From the NCBI GenBank assembly GCA_949775045.1, contig OX459101.1, positions 19,900,316 to 19,964,315 on the forward strand: a DNA stretch of 64,000 nucleotides. The letters are read 5' to 3'. Made by a program: the position numbers and the translations under genes. The notes below the pieces were generated by a model. It had not been told where the DNA came from. It searched no databases and saw nothing but the letters and a program-made list of their open reading frames with translations. Positions 61,944 to 64,000 of this stretch are shown here, one piece after another; position 1 is the stretch's first letter, and each line of letters begins with the position of its first letter. Source of the DNA: Metridium senile. Lineage: Eukaryota; Cnidaria; Anthozoa; Actiniaria; Metridiidae.

Positions 61944-63934
61944 CTATGTAAAACTTGTATTCAGGAAACTTGAATTAGAAACTGGCATTTCTCCCTTGAC
62001 AGCATGAATGACTGCTTCTTTATCACCCATCCCATGTATGCCTAGTCCCTCCAGGATACTATCACTTATATGTGGATTAGAGAGACAAACTAACAAGGAT
62101 CCATTAACCTCTGCTCTCAAAAAAAGACTTTCTAGATGTGACAGATTTGATTTCCTCAACAATGTGAGGCAGTCATCTTGTGTGTAGTGCAAAAGTGGTG
62201 TCTTGTAAGCTTTATCAGGGCTCTTCGGGGTTGAAGTTAAACAGGATCTGGAGAGCTGGAGAAAGAAATCAAAACAGAATGCACTAATTATAAGACAACA
62301 CTACTAAAGATTTAGACGTTACAAAATCTAGTGTATAACTTTGCAAAACCCTTGCCACATGTTATATATTTACTACAGTCAAATTAGTATTGATGGGATA
62401 TATCCTGATCAAACATGAAACTACTAATATAGTTTGCTCCATATTACATAGAGTGCATTTAGTAAAAGCGTGAAACACTAATTACTAAATTGTGCAAAAT
62501 AGTGCTAGTTGAACAATAGAAAACAATAGAATTAGAATAAAATAGTACAAAATAGTATTATTAATGTTTCATGCTTTTACTGAATGCACTCTACTGTAAA
62601 TTTGTCATCTAAAGCATTTTCTGCTATTATATAAAATAGAAATTTGGCTTTATACCCAAATTGTCAAATTGATTGTCAAATTGTTTCTAAGCATTATTGT
62701 ACTCATGTGTGAAAGTCTTTCCTGTTATGATGCCAGAGTCCCATCCCTTTTCATTATTATCATGCAACTAAGATAACAATACCTGCTGTTGAAGCATTGG
62801 AGAGTGAGCAGCCATAATGACCATCATTGAATTTTGAAATGTTTCAGCCCTTTTAGCCTCTATCTCCATCCTCTGTTGATTTTGAATGAACATTGTTTTT
62901 AGGAGATCATCGGTTGTCATAGGTGTGACTGAGGGTGTGGCACTTGATTGTGGAGAAAGGCGTGGTGGTTTTGGTGGTACACCAACTTGATCTATGAAAT
63001 TCTGCCATATTGGCTCCTCCCCAATGCCACTGGATTTCCCACTAATAATCTCATCACTCCAGAGTTTGAGGTGTTTCACTCCGTACCGGTTCAGGGTCCC
63101 TTTTTTCTCAAGGTCTCTCACCAAAGAGCAGTGAACTTCATTCCATAAGTCATTGCCTGTTTTTAATTTTGATGGCTGCTGTACAGACTCAGCTTCACTT
63201 GAAAAATCAAGTGTCCTTTTTTCTGTTTGAAGAATTAGCAGTAGCTGTAGAAGTAACTGAAATCAAAAAGTGACAAACATCAAATTCCTACAAAAAAGAT
63301 TCCTCTCTTTCATACAATTTTTATAATATTGTCATAGTTTTACATATTTGTAAATAATTTTGTATTTTAGGACGTTGGGGTCTGCAACTATCTATATGGA
63401 TAAAGCTATTTAGCTGTTTCTGAAATCAGCAGTAAACTTGTGATAGTTGTGAAATGGATAATGTAGGTAAATGGTTAAGATAAATAATGAAATGAATTAA
63501 AAAAGTAAAATTTAATGTAACTATATCCAGTAGTCAAAATTGACATGATATTATTGTTTGGTTCAAATTTTCAATCCCATTTTCTATTATTTCTTATTTG
63601 TGAATTCCAGTCTAGTCAATCGAATCCCATTTTCCAGCCTTGTTAGCTAATTTGACGTGTGTGCTTATCACATGAAATCTACAAGCTACAACGAATATGA
63701 TGAATGAGTCATTTGCAGTAGACAACAAAACAAAACATATCTAGTATGTAAATTGATGTCTTTTTGTGAAATTGAAGTGTTTATAGCAAAATAAAATGAA
63801 ATAAAAGGCAGCCCGCGTGGGTCAAATGAATGTACAAAATATAGTGTGTAAAATGTATGAGCTATACCTGATCCAGTCGTACTAACAGCAGCACAGGCTA
63901 TTCTTCGTTTGCAACTGACGTCATCACATGTCAT
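61944..63934 (-). CDS. SAM-domain protein of unknown function, complete gene model
   Basis: Exons 63934-63868, 63222-62783 and 62255-61944 join to 819 nt = 272 aa plus stop with matching phases (1, then 0). The N-terminus MTCDDVSCKRRIACAAVSTT is Cys-bearing. A central region has NDLWNEVHCSLVRDLEKKG and LKLWSDEIISGK, then a Pro-rich stretch (PPKPPRLSPQSS) and a Gln/Met helix (FIQNQQRMEIEAKRAETFQN). The C-terminus, SNLSHLESLF through SILEGLGIHGMGDKEAVIHA, has the five-helix layout of a SAM domain, a protein-interaction module. Exon 2 could instead start at an acceptor at 63257, but that breaks phase with exon 1. It converges on the transposase, with 353 bp between stops. Possible partner of the transposase or unrelated host gene. 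Confidence 0.65.
62452..62597. mobile_element. ~145-bp palindromic MITE in SAM-gene intron
   Basis: TAGAGTGCATTTAGTAAAAG CGTGAAACACTAAT is mirrored by ATTAATGTTTCATGCTTTTA CTGAATGCACTCTA. The loop has AACAATAGAAAACAATAG, also seen in other members of the family. Confidence 0.8.
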
Positions 63935-64000
63935 CACCAAACCGAAATATTTTTTATATCTCGTATTAAAACATGCACTATATATGTTATAGTTAACTGT

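Overview
This is an AT-rich, intron-rich, repeat-saturated piece of a metazoan nuclear genome. Most likely it comes from a non-bilaterian or other marine invertebrate. A cnidarian (anthozoan) is my best guess, because a Hedgehog-type Hint protein sits beside mosaic CUB/Ig/SEA exons and because the miniature inverted-repeat families look like those I associate with corals and anemones. The phylum call is inference. The animal call is firm: extracellular domain exons with phase 1-1 boundaries, canonical GT-AG introns and GTAAGT donors.

Layout. (1) 1-15,010, minus strand: a secreted mosaic gene. A signal-peptide exon (14963-15008) and a 27-bp exon (13716-13742) precede CUB, Ig, CUB, Ig-like, CUB, SEA-like, Ig and SEA exons, all joined in phase 1. 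The gene runs off the left edge. Its CUB-Ig block is tandemly duplicated. Foldback elements lie in its introns, one about 3 kb long with arms of about 460-650 bp. (2) 16-22 kb: non-LTR retrotransposon debris, namely a LINE 3' end, an R2-like endonuclease fragment and a 5'-truncated APE-type LINE that carries two nested MITEs with readable target duplications. (3) 22-27 kb: no gene seen; palindromic MITEs and a 41-bp minisatellite. (4) 27,264-41,505, plus strand: a complete 16-exon STT3A-type oligosaccharyltransferase catalytic subunit (711 aa), with a compact promoter and a poly(A) signal. Its introns hold large microsatellites. (5) 43,025-51,570, minus strand: a complete four-exon Hedgehog-related gene (357 aa) made of signal peptide, short linker, a Cys-containing domain of about 97 aa and a Hint/Hog autoprocessing domain. 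(6) 52.7-54.8 kb: minisatellites and MITEs. (7) 56,842-57,774, minus strand: an intronless membrane-anchored SGNH hydrolase with three 24-aa repeats. (8) 58,916-61,590, plus strand: a six-exon Tc1-like DD34E transposase with a frameshift in exon 1. It converges on a three-exon SAM-domain gene (61,944-63,934, minus strand).

The genes do not form a pathway. STT3A acts in N-glycosylation in the ER. The CUB/Ig/SEA and Hint proteins are predicted to be secreted. The transposase and SAM genes may belong to one mobile or domesticated unit. More than half of the window is repeats: at least ten families of short perfect-palindrome elements, several flanked by TTAA or TA, and long tri- and tetranucleotide tracts.
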